From Chlorobium sp. (GTDB lineage Bacteria; Bacteroidota; Chlorobiia; Chlorobiales; Chlorobiaceae): a stretch of 64,000 bases of DNA. The stretch lies in assembly GCF_021740465.1 (NCBI RefSeq), contig NZ_JAIOZR010000001.1:152800-216799 (forward strand). The letters are read 5' to 3'. A program made the translations under genes and the position numbers. Shown here piece by piece: positions 38,637 to 47,714 of the stretch. How positions within the stretch are numbered: position 1 is the first letter of the stretch; each line of letters opens with the position of its first letter. The notes beneath the pieces are model-generated. The model saw only the letters and a program-made list of their open reading frames with translations. It had not been told where the DNA came from and searched no databases.

Positions 38637-39542
38637 CTACATATCGATACCTTCAGGGGTAAACACGAAACCGATCGATATGCCGCCGGAACCGTAATCC
38701 GACGGGAGCGCGGGCAGGGGGGATGATTTTTCGAGCGCTCTTTTCACCGAATTGTTCAGGTATGCACTCGGTGCCCTTCTGTCGAAGGTGATCTCGCTGA
38801 TCGTGCCGTCGTCGAGAATGAATATATGCACCTTAACTTCCATACCGTAACTGTTCTGCAGCATCTGCGATGAGAACTCCCAGTTCTTCTGGATAATCGA
38901 GGCGATACGTACCTTGTAGGGATCGGCTTTACCGCCGCCGCCACGCCCGGTACCGCTGCCGGCTGCCGAACCGCCGCCGCCCGTACCTTTGCCTGAACCC
39001 TGCGAAGAGACCTTCTGCTGCAGGCGGGCAAGCGCACTGCCGAGGTTATCCTGCTTTGCGGGACCGGATGCCGCCGATTTACGGTCCACCGACTGCTTCA
39101 GCTTTTCGAGCGCCTTGCCGATATCTGCCGGTTTTTCGGGCGTCTTCAAAACCGGCTCACTCCTTGCCGGCAGCTTTTCCTTGACCGGTTTTTCCGGGAT
39201 TTTCTGTTTTGCCGGCTTGGAAACCGTTTTTTTCACCGGAACGGCAACAGGCTCGGGCTCGACGGTTTTGACGGCTTCCGGAGCAGCGTCCGGAGACTCC
39301 CGAGGCACTGTTTCCGAAGAAGCCGGTCCGGGCTCCCCTTCCCCGGCAGGCAGCGATGCCCCCCCCGGACCGGGAAGCGAGACAAGGCTGACATTGACGA
39401 TTTTAGGAGGGTTGGGACTGCTTCCGAGAAAATGCTGATAGGCCAGCGCCGAAAGCAGCACCAGCAGGTGCGTCCCTGCCGCGACGGCAAGCCAGAACGA
39501 AAACCGCCTTCTCTCGATCCTGAATTCCTGACTTCTTTTCAT
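38637..39542 (-). CDS. tolA: TolA/TonB-like energy transducer
   Basis: 301 residues. N-terminal membrane anchor (FWLAVAAGTHLLVLLSALAY), a long Pro/Lys/Glu-rich periplasmic stretch, a Gly-rich hinge (GKGTGGGGSAAGSGTGRGGG) and a C-terminal TonB-like domain (VKVHIFILDDGTISEITFDR). Transmits force from TolQR to the outer membrane. Placement inside tolQ-tolR-X-tolB-pal makes TolA the likely role, although the C-terminal fold reads more like TonB. Confidence 0.88.
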   Translation of the reverse strand: MKRSQEFRIERRRFSFWLAVAAGTHLLVLLSALAYQHFLGSSPNPPKIVNVSLVSLPGPGGASLPAGEGEPGPASSETVPRESPDAAPEAVKTVEPEPVAVPVKKTVSKPAKQKIPEKPVKEKLPARSEPVLKTPEKPADIGKALEKLKQSVDRKSAASGPAKQDNLGSALARLQQKVSSQGSGKGTGGGGSAAGSGTGRGGGGKADPYKVRIASIIQKNWEFSSQMLQNSYGMEVKVHIFILDDGTISEITFDRRAPSAYLNNSVKRALEKSSPLPALPSDYGSGGISIGFVFTPEGIDM

Positions 39543-39551
39543 AGACTGCGC

Positions 39552-39974
39552 CTACCTCTCCCGATCCGCCTGAACCGGCTGCGGCTCGGTGACCATACCG
39601 ATTTTTTCGATACCGGCTTCCCGTATCTGAGCCATCACACTCATGACAAGACCGTAAGGCAACGATTTATCGGCTTTCAGGTAAACCTCCCTGGTCTGCC
39701 GCACATCGAGAATGGCAGGAAGACGCTCCCCCACTTCAGCGGCGTCAAGCTGATACTGATTGATGAATACCTGCCTGTTCTCGTCAATGCTGATAATGAG
39801 GGCCTTTGCATCGATATCCATTTTCTCATGGGTGGTTTGGGGCGTATCGACCTTCACGCCATGGGTCATCATCGGGGCCGTCACCATGAAAATGATGAGC
39901 AGCACAAGCATGACATCGACAAACGGCGTCACGTTTATTTCGCTCATCAACCCTTTTTTTCCTGATGTCATCAT
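39552..39974 (-). CDS. tolR: TolR/ExbD-family protein
   Basis: 140 residues. One membrane span near the N terminus (FVDVMLVLLIIFMVTAPMMT) with the essential Asp, then a periplasmic domain. Forms the proton-driven motor with TolQ. Overlaps the tolQ stop by 4 bases. Confidence 0.93.
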   Translation of the reverse strand: MMTSGKKGLMSEINVTPFVDVMLVLLIIFMVTAPMMTHGVKVDTPQTTHEKMDIDAKALIISIDENRQVFINQYQLDAAEVGERLPAILDVRQTREVYLKADKSLPYGLVMSVMAQIREAGIEKIGMVTEPQPVQADRER

Positions 39975-40636
39975 GCGCTGGGTGGAGTATCGGATTTCTC
40001 AAGACATGCGGAGACGAACTCTCCTGAAAAATCCTCGAGATCCCGCTCGATAGTGCCGATCTGCTGGATCAGGTAGTTATAGCCCATAACGGCGGGAATC
40101 GCCGCGGCAAGCCCGGCGGCCGTAGCGACAAGAGCCTCCGAAATACCGGGTGCGACCGCGGCAAGGGAGGCTGACTGCGTCAGGCCGATGTTGTGGAAGG
40201 AGTTCATGATGCCCCAGACCGTACCGAAAAGTCCGATGAAGGGCGCCGTATTGCCGACCGTGGCAAGAAACGGCACAAGACGGCCAAGCCGCTTGTTTTC
40301 AACGTTGACCTCCCGTTTGATCGCACGCCTGATCCGTTCTGTCTCCCCGACTTTTCCAGTCGCCCGGTACTCGAGATAGCCCGCACGGAATACCCTTGCA
40401 AGGGAGCCGTTCCTGTACTTTTCGCTTTCGGCAAAAACCCTGTCAAGATTTGAGATCTCGAAAAAACAGTCGAGAAATTCATCCGATTCATGCCTGGATT
40501 TTCTGATATGGCCGAATTTATACGCAATGATGGCCCATGACACAACGGAAAAAGAGAGCAGCAGAAAAAGGACGGCAAGCACAACCGGCCCGGAATCCGA
40601 AACAAGCGAAAAAAGCCCGAATTGAGAATCAGCCAT
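39971..40636 (-). CDS. tolQ: TolQ/ExbB-family proton channel protein
   Basis: 221 residues with three membrane segments (VVLAVLFLLLSFSVVSWAII near the N terminus; LATVGNTAPFIGLFGTVWGI and ALVATAAGLAAAIPAVMGYN later), the MotA/TolQ/ExbB pattern. First gene of the Tol-Pal cluster; 20 bases behind the kinase-fusion gene, so the cluster might begin further upstream with it. Confidence 0.94.
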   Translation of the reverse strand: MADSQFGLFSLVSDSGPVVLAVLFLLLSFSVVSWAIIAYKFGHIRKSRHESDEFLDCFFEISNLDRVFAESEKYRNGSLARVFRAGYLEYRATGKVGETERIRRAIKREVNVENKRLGRLVPFLATVGNTAPFIGLFGTVWGIMNSFHNIGLTQSASLAAVAPGISEALVATAAGLAAAIPAVMGYNYLIQQIGTIERDLEDFSGEFVSACLEKSDTPPSA

Positions 40637-40656
40637 ATCAGTTCAATGGAGGTTAA

Positions 40657-42234
40657 TTAAAAAATCCCGAGGTTCACGACGACAATATAAGCCAGAGCCG
40701 AACCCGAAAGCGCGCAAAGCGTGTTGACCAGATCGTTGTTTACAAAAGGAACGCCCTTGAGCAGCCGGTTCTCGACAAGCGAGCCGTCGGCAGCGACACT
40801 GTGCGTTCTTTCGGTAACCTTCTCCCTTATGGGGTCGTAGTACTGAGCCTGAACGGTGGCTCCGAAAAAACTGTCGACAAGGCTTGCCGCAAGACCTGAA
40901 AAACCGATAAGCAGAAGCGATTGCAGTACGCCGAACTCAAAGAGCCACCCGACATTGACCAGGAGCGCACTGGCGCATATGAAAAGCGATCCTATGAACG
41001 CCCCGGAGGTACCGGGCACCGATACGCCTCCGGATGTTCCGACAGGCACCTCCTTGAATGAGGTCACAAGCCATGCTTTCGGATTCGGCCACATGGTGCC
41101 GATCTCCGTCGCCCAGGTGTCGGCCTGAACGGCGGCAAGCGTGCCGAGATAGGCAAAAAACACCGCCGGATGACCGGTAAGGGAGAAAACGATCATGAGA
41201 ATCCATGCGATACCTCCGTTGGCGTAAACCTGACCGGCATCCCGCTGGGAACCCTTTTCAAAAACCAGGTCGAATTTCGCCTTTTTTTTCTTGCCGAGTT
41301 TCGAGAGTACCGAAGAGAGCAGATAGAAGGTCAGCATCGGAACGGTCCATGCGATGCCCCCGATTCCGAAAATGGTCGTTCCAAGCAGAAACGTCGCCGT
41401 GGCTCCGCTGTTGTTGAGAAATTTCACCTTCACGGAAAACACCGCCATGAACAGCGCAAGCAGGCCGCCTGCAATAAAGTTCCAGAGCTGGACGGTGTGG
41501 TTCATTTCGAGCACATAGAGCACATAGGCGATGGCGACCGGAATGAAAAAGTTGTCGAGCCCCCTGGAAAGCAGTGCCTCGACCGCCGTGGCAACGAGGG
41601 CGAGAAAGAGAGCGAAGAGCAGGATTATCCAGAAAGGCTGCGAAGCAAGGGCCCCGTTGATGTCGCCGCCGAAAAAAACCAGGCACATGAGCAGCAGGAG
41701 AAAGGAGACCACGAACATGGTTGCCGATCCTTCCAGCGTTTTCGGGCTCTCGGTCAGATGTTCGATATGGCGGCGTCCCGCCGTGCTGCCTACAAGGGCC
41801 GCAAGCGAATCTCCTATACCCATAACGAGCATGGCCGACTGCAGGATCCACCTGTTATCGTCCCACAGAAACAGGGCAAGAAGCATGAATACAAGAGGAA
41901 AAAGCATCGATCCGTAACTGTTCAGACCAGGCTCTCCTCCCGGCTCGACCGTATCGGAGTGCAGCGACAGGAACCAACCCCTGAACAGGTTCAGACCGTT
42001 CAGCAAAAGAAAAAGCAGGCCCGCAAGCAGCGGATAAAAGTTCGTGGCGAAGTAAGAGGGCACAAAAAACACCACGATACCCATGCCGAGATGAATGATT
42101 TTGCGAACAACGAAGGCGCTGACGCTGAACCTTCGGATAAGGAGTTCCCCCAGCAGAATAACGGACAGCACGAGGGAGATGGTCATAAAAAACGACGGGA
42201 GATCCTGAGGGAGCGGTGCCTGAAGATTCAGCAT
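40657..42234 (-). CDS. Fused prenyl-alcohol kinase (VTE5-like) and prenyl-phosphate kinase (DUF92/VTE6-like)
   Basis: 525 residues from ATG 42234 (a TTG at 42279 is the other option). The N-terminal half has the dolichol/phytol kinase motifs VVRKIIHLGMG and GIGDSLAALVGSTAG ending in KTLEGSATMF; the C-terminal half, from about residue 265, has the DUF92/TMEM19 motifs FLNNSGATATFLLGT, DTWATEIG, GTSGGVSVPGTSG and SLVDSFFGATVQAQY. About 13-15 membrane segments in all. In plants VTE5 phosphorylates phytol and VTE6 phosphorylates phytyl phosphate; one chain with both would turn phytol, farnesol or a like alcohol into its diphosphate in the membrane. In this phototroph it could recycle the alcohol tails of bacteriochlorophylls. 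Substrate is inference. Confidence 0.85.
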   Translation of the reverse strand: MLNLQAPLPQDLPSFFMTISLVLSVILLGELLIRRFSVSAFVVRKIIHLGMGIVVFFVPSYFATNFYPLLAGLLFLLLNGLNLFRGWFLSLHSDTVEPGGEPGLNSYGSMLFPLVFMLLALFLWDDNRWILQSAMLVMGIGDSLAALVGSTAGRRHIEHLTESPKTLEGSATMFVVSFLLLLMCLVFFGGDINGALASQPFWIILLFALFLALVATAVEALLSRGLDNFFIPVAIAYVLYVLEMNHTVQLWNFIAGGLLALFMAVFSVKVKFLNNSGATATFLLGTTIFGIGGIAWTVPMLTFYLLSSVLSKLGKKKKAKFDLVFEKGSQRDAGQVYANGGIAWILMIVFSLTGHPAVFFAYLGTLAAVQADTWATEIGTMWPNPKAWLVTSFKEVPVGTSGGVSVPGTSGAFIGSLFICASALLVNVGWLFEFGVLQSLLLIGFSGLAASLVDSFFGATVQAQYYDPIREKVTERTHSVAADGSLVENRLLKGVPFVNNDLVNTLCALSGSALAYIVVVNLGIF

Positions 42235-42289
42235 GTTGCTTGCTTGTTTTCGTTGCAGATACGTCTGGAACAGGAACAATTACCGTGCG

Positions 42290-42331
42290 GGTGACATTCA
42301 CCATAATTACGGTAACAGTTACTGTAATTAT
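42290..42331. promoter_or_regulatory. Two adjoining palindromes before the kinase-fusion gene
   Basis: GGTGA-CAT-TCACC at 42290-42302 touches a larger near-perfect palindrome at 42303-42331, ATAATTACGGTAA-CAG-TTACTGTAATTAT (12 of 13 pairs). They lie 55-100 bases upstream of the ATG of the minus-strand fusion gene and about 410 bases before ilvD. The size suits a repressor operator; no T run follows on either strand, so a terminator is unlikely. Confidence 0.5.
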
Positions 42332-42559
42332 AAAAAAATCCTGAGGAGCTTTTTACTATTTTTCATGTTTGCTTTAATAAAAGCTATAATGTAAATTATC
42401 GCCGGATTTATTTTGTTGCTTTTCGTGCAACGCATTACAAGAAAACCTGTATTGACCGAGTACATGCCTGAAACAGGAACACATAACCGCTCTGCAATAA
42501 ACACTCCTGCCGATGCGGCAGTCATGAGCCCTGTTGAAAACAGCGGCAATGCAGGCAGC

Positions 42560-42637
42560 ATGCTCGATACCCTCAGTATCAGGATCGGAGTTTCGGTATC
42601 TGTACTTCCCGTACAGATTATTGTTTCTGTGCTCTGA
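42560..42637 (+). promoter_or_regulatory. Candidate ilv leader peptide (25 residues, 14 of them Leu/Ile/Val)
   Basis: A frame starting at ATG 42560 reads MLDTLSIRIGVSVSVLPVQI then IVSVL and stops at 42635-42637. Fourteen of 25 residues are branched-chain, far above chance and like the ilvL and ivbL leaders. A hairpin TTTCTGT-gctctga-ACAGAAA (42624-42644) has the leader stop codon in its loop, and a 14-base-pair bulged stem lies further on. The same frame is open back to 42413, so the start could be elsewhere; no clear Shine-Dalgarno and no classic terminator before ilvD were found. Confidence 0.4.
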
Positions 42638-42745
42638 ACAGAAAGCCGGTCCCAAGTCCATTTATCCTTTTTGACAATAACAAATCTGATGGCTTCGGGA
42701 ACGGCAGGCCCTGGGGTTGTTTTGTTAATTGTCAACACTTTCATC

Positions 42746-44443
42746 ATGAGATCTGATACGGTAAAAACCGGATTTGAAAAAGCGCCGCACCGCAGCCTTC
42801 TGAAAGCTACCGGTGCCATTGCATCGAACAGTGATTTCAAAAAGCCTTTCATCGGTATCTGCAACTCGTTCAACGAGCTCATACCGGGCCATGCGCACCT
42901 TCAGGAGCTGGGAAGAATTGCAAAAGAGGAGGTGCGCAAAGCCGGAGGCGTGCCCTTCGAATTCAACACCATCGGTGTCTGCGACGGCATAGCCATGGGT
43001 CATATCGGCATGCGCTATTCGCTTGCAAGCCGCGAGATCATTGCCGACAGCGTCGAAACCGTCGCGGAGGCTCACCGCTTGGACGGTCTGGTCTGTATTC
43101 CTAACTGCGACAAGATCACCCCCGGCATGATGATGGCCGCCCTGCGCATCAATATTCCGGTGATTTTCGTTTCGGGAGGCCCCATGAAAGCCGGCCATAC
43201 CCCTTCGGGCAAAACCGTCGACCTGATCTCGGTTTTCGAAGCCGTCGGCCAGTGCAGCACCGGAGAGATCACGGAATCGGAGCTTGAAACCATCCAGGAC
43301 AGCGCCTGCCCCGGATGCGGCTCGTGTTCAGGCATGTTTACCGCCAATTCGATGAACTGCCTCTCGGAGGCGCTCGGCATAGCCCTGCCCGGCAACGGAA
43401 CCGTACTGGCCGTCGATCCCCGGCGCAACGAACTGGTCAGGGAGGCCTCCCGCCGTATCATCGATCTGGTCAGGGAAGATGTACGCCCCAGAGACATCAT
43501 CACCCGGAAATCCCTGCTCAACGCCTTTGCGCTCGACTTCGCCATGGGTGGCAGCACCAACACCATCCTGCACACCCTGGCCATAGCCAATGAAGCGGAA
43601 CTGGATTTCGATTTCTCGGAACTCAATGCCCTTTCGGCAAAAACGCCCTATATCTGCAAGGTCAGTCCGGCCACCATGGATGTCCACATCGAGGATGTCG
43701 ACCGCGCCGGGGGCATTTCAGCCATCCTGAAAGAGCTGAGCCATATCGACGGCCTGCTCGACCTCTCGGCACCGACCGTTACAGGGAAAACACTCGGAGA
43801 GAACATCTCCGGCTCGGAAGTGCTCGACCGGAGCGTCATCAGAAGCATCGAGAATCCCTACTCCGCTACGGGAGGCCTGGCCGTCCTGTATGGCAACCTC
43901 GCCCCGCAGGGTGCAGTCATCAAGACCGGTGCTGTAAGTCCGGAAATGATGAAGCATACCGGGCCGGCGAAAGTATACGATTCGCAGGACGATGCACTCA
44001 AAGGCATCATGGAAGGCGACGTCAAGGCCGGCGATGTGGTGGTCATCCGCTACGAGGGACCTAAGGGCGGGCCGGGAATGCCTGAAATGCTCTCCCCTAC
44101 CAGTGCAATCATGGGCCGCGGGCTCGGCGGCTCGGTAGCGCTCATCACCGACGGACGCTTTTCCGGAGGATCGAGGGGCGCATGCATCGGCCACGTCTCG
44201 CCCGAAGCTGCCGAAAAAGGACCGATCGCCGCGCTTGAAAACGGCGACATGATCACCATCGACATCCCGAACCGCACCATCACGATGGAGCTTTCCGATG
44301 CGGTCGTGGCCGCAAGGCTCAGCGCGCTCAAGCCTTTCGAACCAAAAATCAAAAAGGGATACCTTGCCCGCTACTCGCAGCTTGTTACTTCGGCAAGTAC
44401 CGGAGCGATCATGAAAACCCCTGTTTACTGTGAACCAAAATAA
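42746..44443 (+). CDS. ilvD: Dihydroxy-acid dehydratase
   Basis: 565 residues from ATG 42746. Iron-sulfur ligand motifs [15 protein letters not shown] and [14 protein letters not shown], and the C-terminal ILMT-type segment [19 protein letters not shown]. Converts the dihydroxy acids made by IlvC into the keto acids of valine and isoleucine. Head gene of the large branched-chain operon; the in-frame stretch back to 42671 overlaps the leader region and is rejected. Confidence 0.97.
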   Translation: MRSDTVKTGFEKAPHRSLLKATGAIASNSDFKKPFIGICNSFNELIPGHAHLQELGRIAKEEVRKAGGVPFEFNTIGVCDGIAMGHIGMRYSLASREIIADSVETVAEAHRLDGLVCIPNCDKITPGMMMAALRINIPVIFVSGGPMKAGHTPSGKTVDLISVFEAVGQCSTGEITESELETIQDSACPGCGSCSGMFTANSMNCLSEALGIALPGNGTVLAVDPRRNELVREASRRIIDLVREDVRPRDIITRKSLLNAFALDFAMGGSTNTILHTLAIANEAELDFDFSELNALSAKTPYICKVSPATMDVHIEDVDRAGGISAILKELSHIDGLLDLSAPTVTGKTLGENISGSEVLDRSVIRSIENPYSATGGLAVLYGNLAPQGAVIKTGAVSPEMMKHTGPAKVYDSQDDALKGIMEGDVKAGDVVVIRYEGPKGGPGMPEMLSPTSAIMGRGLGGSVALITDGRFSGGSRGACIGHVSPEAAEKGPIAALENGDMITIDIPNRTITMELSDAVVAARLSALKPFEPKIKKGYLARYSQLVTSASTGAIMKTPVYCEPK

Positions 44444-44450
44444 CCCGACT

Positions 44451-46172
44451 ATGCCTGCATCAGGACAGAAACTGAACGGATCGGAAATATTCTTCGAATG
44501 TCTGAGGCGTGAAAACGTTGAATATATCTTCGGCTACCCCGGAGGAGCCCTGCTGAAAGTTTACGAAACGCTCTACGACGTCAAGGACATCAAGCATATC
44601 CTCGTACGTCACGAACAGGGAGCGACCCACATGGCCGAAGGGTACGCGCGGGCCACCGGCAGGCCGGGCGTCGTGCTCGTCACCTCCGGACCGGGCGCGA
44701 CCAATACCGTTACCGGCATCACCAATGCCTATATGGACTCTTCGCCACTGGTTGTCTTCACCGGCCAGGTGCCCAGTTCCCTGATAGGCAACGACGCCTT
44801 CCAGGAGGCGGATATCGTCGGCATCACGCGCCCGATAACCAAACACAACTTCCTGGTCAAGGATGTCAGGGAGCTCGCATCCACCATCCGCAAGGCGTTC
44901 TATCTGGCCACCAACGGCCGGCCGGGACCGGTTCTTGTCGATATGCCGAAAGACGTGCTGAACGCGACCTGTGCCTTCGAGTGGCCTGAAACCGTTGAAA
45001 TCAGGGGGTTCAAGCCCACCGTCAAATGTCATCAGCATCAGGTTGAAAAGGCCGCGCAGAAAATAGCAAAGGCAAAAAAACCGCTCTTCTACATAGGCGG
45101 CGGCGTCATCAGCGCCAATGCGTCCGAGGAGCTCCGCGAACTCGCCATCCGGCAGAACATTCCGGTAACCATGACCCTGCAGGGACTGGGCGCCTTTCCG
45201 GGCGATCACCCGCTCTCGATGGGCATGCTCGGCATGCACGGAACCTTCTGGGCAAACCAGGCCGTCAACAACTGCGACCTGCTGATTGCCGTCGGCGCAC
45301 GTTTCGACGACCGGGTTACCGGGAAAACCGACACCTTTGCAACGCAGGCCTATATCATCCATAACGATATAGATCCGACCAACGTCGACAAGAACATCAA
45401 GGTGGACCTGCCGGTCGTCGGCGATGCGAAGCACTTTCTGCAGACGCTGATTGAAACGATGCCGAAGGAGCACGAAGACCGCACTCCATGGCTGGCCGAG
45501 ATCGGCAAATGGCGGGAGCAGTGCCCGCTCGTCTATACGAACGAAGAGGATTCGCTGAAAACCGAGTACGTCATCGACGAAGTCTCCCGGCAGACCAGCG
45601 GAGATGCGGTCGTCACGACCGACGTCGGTCAGCACCAGATGTGGACATCACAGTACTACAGGTTCAGAAAACCCCGCTCGATCATCACCAGTGGAGGACT
45701 CGGAACCATGGGTTACGGCCTTCCGGCTGCAATCGGCGCGGCGTTCGGCGTCACCGACCGGCCGGTCGTGCTGTTCTGCGGAGACGGCGGGTTCATGATG
45801 AACGTCCAGGAACTGGTCACGGCCGTGCACTACAAGGTACCGGTCAAGATTTTCCTCATCAACAACAGCTTTCTCGGCATGGTCCGCCAGTGGCAGGAGC
45901 TCTTCCATCAGGAAAAGTACTCCTTCACCGATCTCGGCGACAGCAATCCGGATTTCGTGAAGGTTGCCGAAGCCTTCGGGTGCAGGGCTATGCGTGCCGA
46001 AAACCCTGTCGAGGCGAAAAAAGCCATCACGGAAGCGCTGGCATGGAACGAGGGTCCCGTATTTGTCGAGTTCAAGGTTGTCAAAAAAGATATGGTTTTC
46101 CCGATGGTCCCGGCGGGCGGCTCGATTTCCGACATGCTGCTGGAGAGGCTGAACCCGAAAACAATGGTTTGA
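44451..46172 (+). CDS. ilvB: Acetolactate synthase, large subunit
   Basis: 573 residues from ATG 44451; a GTG at 44430 overlaps ilvD. Thiamine-diphosphate enzyme: catalytic Glu region YIFGYPGGALLKVYE with VRHEQGATHMAEGYA, central FAD domain, and the ThDP motif beginning GDGGFMMNVQELVTA and continuing to NNSFLGMVRQW. Joins two pyruvates, or pyruvate and 2-oxobutyrate. Works with IlvN, next gene. Confidence 0.97.
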   Translation: MPASGQKLNGSEIFFECLRRENVEYIFGYPGGALLKVYETLYDVKDIKHILVRHEQGATHMAEGYARATGRPGVVLVTSGPGATNTVTGITNAYMDSSPLVVFTGQVPSSLIGNDAFQEADIVGITRPITKHNFLVKDVRELASTIRKAFYLATNGRPGPVLVDMPKDVLNATCAFEWPETVEIRGFKPTVKCHQHQVEKAAQKIAKAKKPLFYIGGGVISANASEELRELAIRQNIPVTMTLQGLGAFPGDHPLSMGMLGMHGTFWANQAVNNCDLLIAVGARFDDRVTGKTDTFATQAYIIHNDIDPTNVDKNIKVDLPVVGDAKHFLQTLIETMPKEHEDRTPWLAEIGKWREQCPLVYTNEEDSLKTEYVIDEVSRQTSGDAVVTTDVGQHQMWTSQYYRFRKPRSIITSGGLGTMGYGLPAAIGAAFGVTDRPVVLFCGDGGFMMNVQELVTAVHYKVPVKIFLINNSFLGMVRQWQELFHQEKYSFTDLGDSNPDFVKVAEAFGCRAMRAENPVEAKKAITEALAWNEGPVFVEFKVVKKDMVFPMVPAGGSISDMLLERLNPKTMV

Positions 46173-46180
46173 AACGCACT

Positions 46181-46660
46181 ATGAAACACATTATATCCGT
46201 ACTGGTCGAAAACAGATTCGGCACCCTCAACAGGGTCGCCTCAATGTTCAGCGCCCGGGGTTTCAACCTCGAGAGCATCTCCATAGGGGAGACCGAAGAT
46301 CCGGAATTTTCCCGGATGACCATCGTCACCCGGGGCGACGACCAGATCGTCAGCCAGGTGCTCAAACAGCTCAACCGGCTGATCGATACCATCAAGGTCA
46401 CCGACCTGACGAAACAGCCTCATGTCGAGCGGGAGCTGCTGCTTATGACCCTGAAACTCAGCAAAACCACGCAGCATGAGATTTTCGAACTGATCAATGT
46501 TTTTAAAGGCAAAGTCGTGGATATAAAACAAAAATCCATTACTATTGAGGTCATTGGTTCTCCGGACAAGATCAACACAACCATTGATATTTTCAGATCG
46601 TACGGCATCAGGGAGCTTGCCCGCTCCGGTGCGGTAGCCATTCACCGGGGTGAATCCTGA
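46181..46660 (+). CDS. ilvN: Acetolactate synthase, small regulatory subunit
   Basis: 159 residues. ACT domain at the N terminus (ISVLVENRFGTLNRVASMFS ARGF split over two motifs; NLESISIGETEDPEFSRMTI), then the IlvN C-terminal domain (ELLLMTLKLSKTTQHEIFEL). Confers valine feedback control on IlvB. Eight bases separate it from ilvB. Confidence 0.96.
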   Translation: MKHIISVLVENRFGTLNRVASMFSARGFNLESISIGETEDPEFSRMTIVTRGDDQIVSQVLKQLNRLIDTIKVTDLTKQPHVERELLLMTLKLSKTTQHEIFELINVFKGKVVDIKQKSITIEVIGSPDKINTTIDIFRSYGIRELARSGAVAIHRGES

Positions 46661-46702
46661 GCACTATTTTTTACTTACAGTCAATCAAAACATCTTGAAG
46701 AA

Positions 46703-47695
46703 ATGAACGCTTATTATGAGCAGGATGCCGATCTCGGTTATCTGCAGGGAAAAAATATCGCCGTACTCGGCTATGGCAGCCAGGGCCATGCACACGCCCT
46801 GAATCTCAAGGAGAGCGGCATGAACGTCTGTGTGGGCCTGCGCCCCGACAGTTCGTCGTGCGACCGGGCACGCGAAGCCGGCCTGCAGGTCAACACCGTT
46901 GCCGACGCCGTCAAATGGGCCGATATCGTCATGGTGCTCCTGCCCGACCAGTACCAGAAAGCCATCTACGAAAGCGAAATTGCTCCGAACCTGCAGCCGG
47001 GCAATACCCTTGCCTTCGCCCACGGTTTCAATATCCATTACAAGCAGATCGTGCCTGATGCGTCGCTGAACGTCATCATGATCGCTCCGAAAAGCCCCGG
47101 GCACCTCGTGCGCCGCACATACACGCAGGGCAACGGCGTACCCTGCCTGATTGCCGTGCATCAGGACGCCACCGGCGAAGCCCGCCAGCAGGCGCTCGCC
47201 TGGGCGAAAGGTCTCGGAGGCACCAAAGCCGGCGTTATCGAGACATCATTCAAGAACGAGACCGAAACCGACCTGTTCGGCGAACAGGCCGTGCTTTGCG
47301 GCGGTTCGGCAGAACTCATCAAGGCCGGCTTCGAAACCCTCGTCGAAGCGGGATATCCCGAAGAGCTCGCCTATTTCGAGTGCATGCACGAGCTGAAACT
47401 CATTGTCGATCTCTACTACGAAGGCGGCCTTTCGAGAATGAACTTCTCGGTCAGCGACACCGCCGAATACGGCGGCATGACCCGCGGTCCGCGCGTCATC
47501 ACTCCGGCGGTGAAAGCCGAGATGAAGAAAATCCTCGAAGAGGTTCAGGACGGACGCTTCGCCAAAGAGTTCATCGACGAATGCAACGGAGGCTACCACA
47601 ACCTGAACAGGCTTCGTGCCGAGAACAGCGGCCATGCCATCGAGAAAGTCGGCGCGAAACTGCGCGACATGATGAGCTGGCTGATTAAAAAATAA
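46703..47695 (+). CDS. ilvC: Ketol-acid reductoisomerase
   Basis: 330 residues, class I. NADPH loop [19 protein letters not shown] with the following VGLRPDSSS, and the catalytic acidic cluster in [16 protein letters not shown] and EC. Reduces and rearranges acetolactate. Conserved operon position. Confidence 0.97.
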   Translation: MNAYYEQDADLGYLQGKNIAVLGYGSQGHAHALNLKESGMNVCVGLRPDSSSCDRAREAGLQVNTVADAVKWADIVMVLLPDQYQKAIYESEIAPNLQPGNTLAFAHGFNIHYKQIVPDASLNVIMIAPKSPGHLVRRTYTQGNGVPCLIAVHQDATGEARQQALAWAKGLGGTKAGVIETSFKNETETDLFGEQAVLCGGSAELIKAGFETLVEAGYPEELAYFECMHELKLIVDLYYEGGLSRMNFSVSDTAEYGGMTRGPRVITPAVKAEMKKILEEVQDGRFAKEFIDECNGGYHNLNRLRAENSGHAIEKVGAKLRDMMSWLIKK

Positions 47696-47714
47696 CGGAC
47701 CGGGAACAACAAGC

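Noticed and set aside
42690-42725. Possible intrinsic terminator before ilvD (GGCAGGCCCTGGGG followed by TTGTTTTGTT)
   Set aside because: The GC-rich part does not give a stable stem with a workable loop; no attenuator terminator can be claimed.
42328-42882. Minus-strand frame of 184 codons upstream of ilvD
   Set aside because: It overlaps the ilvD start on the other strand and lacks family resemblance; hydrophobic parts reflect the antisense of the leader region.
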